Assembly (NCBI GenBank): GCA_050013415.1
Contig: JBEKFH010000011.1
Coordinates: 1 to 32,739 of the forward strand
Length of the DNA: 32,739 bases
Direction of reading: 5' to 3'
Origin: Palsa-506 sp050013415
GTDB taxonomy: Bacteria; Actinomycetota; Actinomycetes; Streptosporangiales; Streptosporangiaceae
This document shows positions 30,210-32,739 of the stretch, piece after piece. A program made the translations under genes and the position numbers. The notes under the pieces were generated by a model. The model ran no database searches. It was not told the origin of the DNA and saw only the letters and a program-made list of their open reading frames with translations. Within the stretch, counting starts at the first letter, position 1; each line of letters begins with the position of its first letter.

Positions 30210-31477
30210 GGCTGCGGCGAGGGATCAGGCCGCGCCGGTGGCTGCCGCCGCAGGTGGCCCACGCGGTCCGCGTCGCCTTGGCCGCGACCTTGCTCGTCGG
30301 CATCGTGTACGTAGGCTGCGTTGCCGTCCTGGACCAGGTTGTGGCCGGCAAGCTGGTGGCCGTGGTCGACGCCCGCCTGATGGAGCGGCTGGCCGACGTC
30401 ATCGAGGGCGGCCGGGCGGATACCAGCAGCCCGGATGACGACGATGACAATGTCGATGAGGCTCCGGTGTTTCTCTGGCGCGCCGCCCCCGGCCGCGCCC
30501 CGGTGCGGCTGACCGGCGGTGCTCCGTCGCTCCCGGCCGGCCGGGCCTCGGCCACCGGGCTTCCGGTCACCGTCCAGCTGGGATCAGGTCTCTTCCGGCT
30601 GGCCGGGGTTCGCCGGAACAGTGCCTGGCTGGTCGCCGGGCAGAGCCTCGCCGAGGAGGATCACCTCGAGAGTGTGCTCCGGGACGGGGAGGCACTGGCG
30701 GCTCCGGTGCTGCTGCTGGCCATGCTCGCCGGATCCCTGGTGATCGGGCTGCGGGCACTGTCCCCGGTGGAGCGGTCCCGGCGCCGTCAGCTCGAGTTCA
30801 CCGCGGATGCCTCGCACGAGCTGAGAACCCCGCTCAGCGTCATCAGCGCGGAGACCGCGATCGCCCTGAGTGCCCCGAGGAAGGCCGGCCAGTACCAGGC
30901 GGCGCTGACCCGCATCCAGGCCGAGAGCCAGCGCCTGCGCTGCATCGTGGACGACCTGCTGTGGCTTGCCCGGTTCGACTCAGCACCCCCGCCACCCGGC
31001 GCCGAGCCGATGGATTTGGCGACCATCGCCGAGGAGTGCGCCGCGCGCTTCCAGGCAGTCGCGGGTTCGCAGTCGCTCAGCGTATCGGTAGCGGCCGCCG
31101 GATCAGCGCCCGCGTGGATCAGCGCGCCGCCGGAATGGATCGACCGGCTGGCCGGGGTTCTGGTGGACAACGCGTGCCGTTACGCCGGGCCTTCTGGAGC
31201 GGTGCGGATCAGCGTGGCGGTGCGCGGCAGCCAGGTCAGCCTGACGGTGGAGGACAGCGGCCCGGGAATCCCGGCCGGCGACCGGGCACGGCTGTTCGAC
31301 CGGTTTCACCGGGCGACGGAGCATGGCGGCGGAGCAGGGCTGGGACTGGCCATTGGTGACTCGGTCGTGCGCTCGACAGGCGGTCACTGGCGAATCGGCG
31401 AGTCTCAGTTGGGCGGAGCGCTCTTCGAGGTCTCCTGGCGCCGCGTTCCATCGTGGCCCCATGGGCCGCCAGGCTGA
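30206..31477 (+). CDS. Sensor histidine kinase with acidic extracytoplasmic loop
   Basis: The 423-residue protein has a first membrane helix at 22-42 and an outer sensor region of about 120 residues. The second helix lies near 166-186, followed by a short linker without a full HAMP domain. The dimerisation helix has His204 in DASHELRTPLSV, and the ATPase domain has DNACRYAG (N box), DSGPGIP (G1) and GGAGLGLAI (G2). The sensor loop contains a run of five Asp (77-81) plus D84 and E85, an acidic patch that could bind metal ions or cationic peptides as in PhoQ. The GTG at 30206 overlaps the response-regulator stop. Ligand unknown; the acidic patch is seen, its role inferred. Confidence 0.9.
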   Translation: MRLRRGIRPRRWLPPQVAHAVRVALAATLLVGIVYVGCVAVLDQVVAGKLVAVVDARLMERLADVIEGGRADTSSPDDDDDNVDEAPVFLWRAAPGRAPVRLTGGAPSLPAGRASATGLPVTVQLGSGLFRLAGVRRNSAWLVAGQSLAEEDHLESVLRDGEALAAPVLLLAMLAGSLVIGLRALSPVERSRRRQLEFTADASHELRTPLSVISAETAIALSAPRKAGQYQAALTRIQAESQRLRCIVDDLLWLARFDSAPPPPGAEPMDLATIAEECAARFQAVAGSQSLSVSVAAAGSAPAWISAPPEWIDRLAGVLVDNACRYAGPSGAVRISVAVRGSQVSLTVEDSGPGIPAGDRARLFDRFHRATEHGGGAGLGLAIGDSVVRSTGGHWRIGESQLGGALFEVSWRRVPSWPHGPPG

Positions 31478-31547
31478 CGGGCTCGCGGGCTGGCGGCTGG
31501 CGGGCTCGCGGGCTGACGGGGCTGGCGGGCTGACGCGCTGGGCACTA

Positions 31548-32720
31548 TCACGGGCTCAGGGCGGCGGCGATGCGCTCGACCATCGTCTGCAGGATGGGCT
31601 GCGGCGTGGCGAAGTTGAGCCGGAACGCCCCTTCGCCGCCGGTGCCGAAGGCTGGCCCGTCCACGACCGTGATGCCCGCGCGGTCGGTGACGAGCGCGCC
31701 CGGTGAGTCCGGCAGGTCCATCGCGGTGCAGTCGAGCCAGGCGAGGTAGGTGCCGTCGGGCGGGCGGTAGCGCACCTGCGGCAGGTGACGCCTGAGCAGC
31801 CCGGCGAGCAGCCGCCGGCTGTCGTCGAGGTAGCCGAGCACTTCGTCCAGCCACGCCTCGCCGTGCCGGTACGCGGCGATGTTCGCGACGACGCCGGGAT
31901 TGCTGGCACCGTGGGTGGCGAAGAATCCCATCTGCTCCCAGCGCTCCCGGTCAGCCTGGCTGCTGAGGATCACCTGGGCGCATTTGAGGCCGGGCAGGTT
32001 CCACGCCTTCGAGGCGGACGTGGCGGTCAGGGTGTGCGCGGCGGCGGCATCGGAGGTGGACGCGTAGGGGACGTGCCGCGCCCCCGGGTAGACGAGCGGA
32101 CCGTGGATCTCGTCGGCGAAGACCCGGCCGCCGTGCCGGTCGACGACGCCCGTCAGCTGCGCCATCTCGGCTGGGGTGAAGACCCGGCCGAGCGGGTTGT
32201 ACGGGTTGCAGAAGATGAGCAGGTGCCCGCCGGCCCGGAAGGCGTCGGAGATCGCGTCGAGGTCGAGGGTGAAGAAGCCGGCGTCGTCCCGCATCGGCAC
32301 CTGAATGATCTCGCGGCCGAGGAATCCCGGCACGGCGAGGAACGGCATGTAGGCGGGCGTGGGCAGGATGACCGGCGTGCCGGGGCGGGAGAAGTGCGTG
32401 ATCGCGATCTCCAGTGCCTTGATCACGTCCGGGACATGATGGATGAGCGCGGGATCGACGTCCCAGCCATAGCGGCGCCGCTCGAACTCCGCGCAGGCCG
32501 CGGCGAGCTCATCGGCCAGGAACGACGGCAGGTAGCCGAAGTTCGCATCGGCTGACAGCCCGGCAAGCGCGTCGAGGATCGGCGGCGCGGCGCCGAAGTC
32601 CATCTCAGCCACGGCCGCGCCGAGCCCGTCCGGGCCCGGAGCCGTCCACTTGACGCTGCCGCGGGCGCGAAGCATGGCCACGGTCGTGGCGTCGATCGCC
32701 TGCCTGAGATTTCCTGGCAC
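31548..32720 (-). CDS. MalY/PatB-type PLP C-S lyase or aminotransferase
   Basis: A class-I fold PLP enzyme of about 390 residues. It has SVKWTAPGPDG and VAEMDFGAAPPI (N-terminal signature of the MalY/PatB group), FGYLPS, NPYNPLGRVFT, ADEIHGPLVYPG and the Schiff-base lysine Lys238 in TSASKAWNLPGLK, then Arg in FRLNFATP for the substrate carboxylate. Members cleave cystathionine or related thioethers (beta-lyase) and can have regulatory side roles. The GTG at 32720 has AGGA seven bases upstream. The frame is open to a GTG at 32735 and the window ends 4 bases later, so a longer N-terminus cannot be excluded. It is convergent with the kinase; between the stops lies a low-complexity stretch of GGGCT-type repeats (31478-31547). 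Confidence 0.85.
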   Translation of the reverse strand: MPGNLRQAIDATTVAMLRARGSVKWTAPGPDGLGAAVAEMDFGAAPPILDALAGLSADANFGYLPSFLADELAAACAEFERRRYGWDVDPALIHHVPDVIKALEIAITHFSRPGTPVILPTPAYMPFLAVPGFLGREIIQVPMRDDAGFFTLDLDAISDAFRAGGHLLIFCNPYNPLGRVFTPAEMAQLTGVVDRHGGRVFADEIHGPLVYPGARHVPYASTSDAAAAHTLTATSASKAWNLPGLKCAQVILSSQADRERWEQMGFFATHGASNPGVVANIAAYRHGEAWLDEVLGYLDDSRRLLAGLLRRHLPQVRYRPPDGTYLAWLDCTAMDLPDSPGALVTDRAGITVVDGPAFGTGGEGAFRLNFATPQPILQTMVERIAAALSP

Positions 32721-32739
32721 GCCCTTATCCTGCACCGCG

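Noticed and set aside
31478..31547. Possible terminator or repeat element between the kinase and the C-S lyase
   Set aside because: GGGCT/GGCGGG motifs recur irregularly without a fixed period or a convincing stem, so it is noted only as low-complexity sequence.

Overview
The window is a very GC-rich stretch of bacterial chromosome. GTG starts are frequent, 4-base stop/start overlaps (ATGA, GTGA) are common, third codon positions are strongly G/C, and there are many secreted or lipoprotein hypotheticals. A two-FHA-domain ABC exporter and a DprE1/DprE2-type pair point to Actinomycetota, probably a filamentous actinomycete outside the mycolic-acid group; the genus cannot be fixed from sequence alone. 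I see no rRNA, tRNA, CRISPR array, transposase or phage gene.

Layout. 1-1867: two coupled small membrane proteins (minus strand, one running off the left edge) behind a perfect TetR-type palindrome, a small conserved soluble protein, and a Bax-inhibitor-1-like membrane protein. 1901-3472: a PQQ-type beta-propeller lipoprotein. 3473-4427: a gene graveyard with the collapsed remnants of two luciferase-like flavin monooxygenases. 4428-9387: an extended SDR epimerase, a 23-bp minisatellite, a secreted propeller-like protein, ribokinase and a GSA-aminomutase-like aminotransferase. 9503-15278: a cytidine-deaminase-fold protein, a secreted esterase fused to Kelch repeats, a membrane-anchored hypothetical, a DUF4242-like protein, a lipoprotein and a small HTH-like protein.

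15430-31477 is the coherent part, a cell-envelope glycolipid region. A minus-strand series (22408 down to 15430) encodes a DrrA/DrrB-type ABC exporter, a GT4 glycosyltransferase, an MGDG-synthase-like glycosyltransferase and an Rv1747-like FHA-FHA-ABC exporter. Divergent from it, a plus-strand series (22507-29524) encodes a GT4 enzyme, a GT-C-like polytopic membrane protein, a membrane-anchored phosphodiester glycosidase (NAGPA family), a decaprenyl-phosphate phosphoribosyltransferase-like UbiA enzyme, a DprE1-like oxidase and a DprE2-like reductase. The last three are the core of polyprenyl-phospho-arabinose synthesis. An OmpR-type two-component system follows directly and may regulate it. 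A MalY/PatB-type C-S lyase closes the window on the minus strand.

The most unusual structural feature is the density of short tandem duplications (periods 15-64 bp) in linkers, signal-peptide regions, gene ends and intergenic gaps. One 38-bp duplication sits exactly on the ATPase/permease stop-start junction and creates a 13-codon ORF that rebuilds the GTGA coupling on both sides. The best candidate for an under-described system is the divergent glycolipid/prenyl-phospho-arabinose locus. Its DprE1-like enzyme has alanine where the benzothiazinone-reactive cysteine of the mycobacterial enzyme lies.
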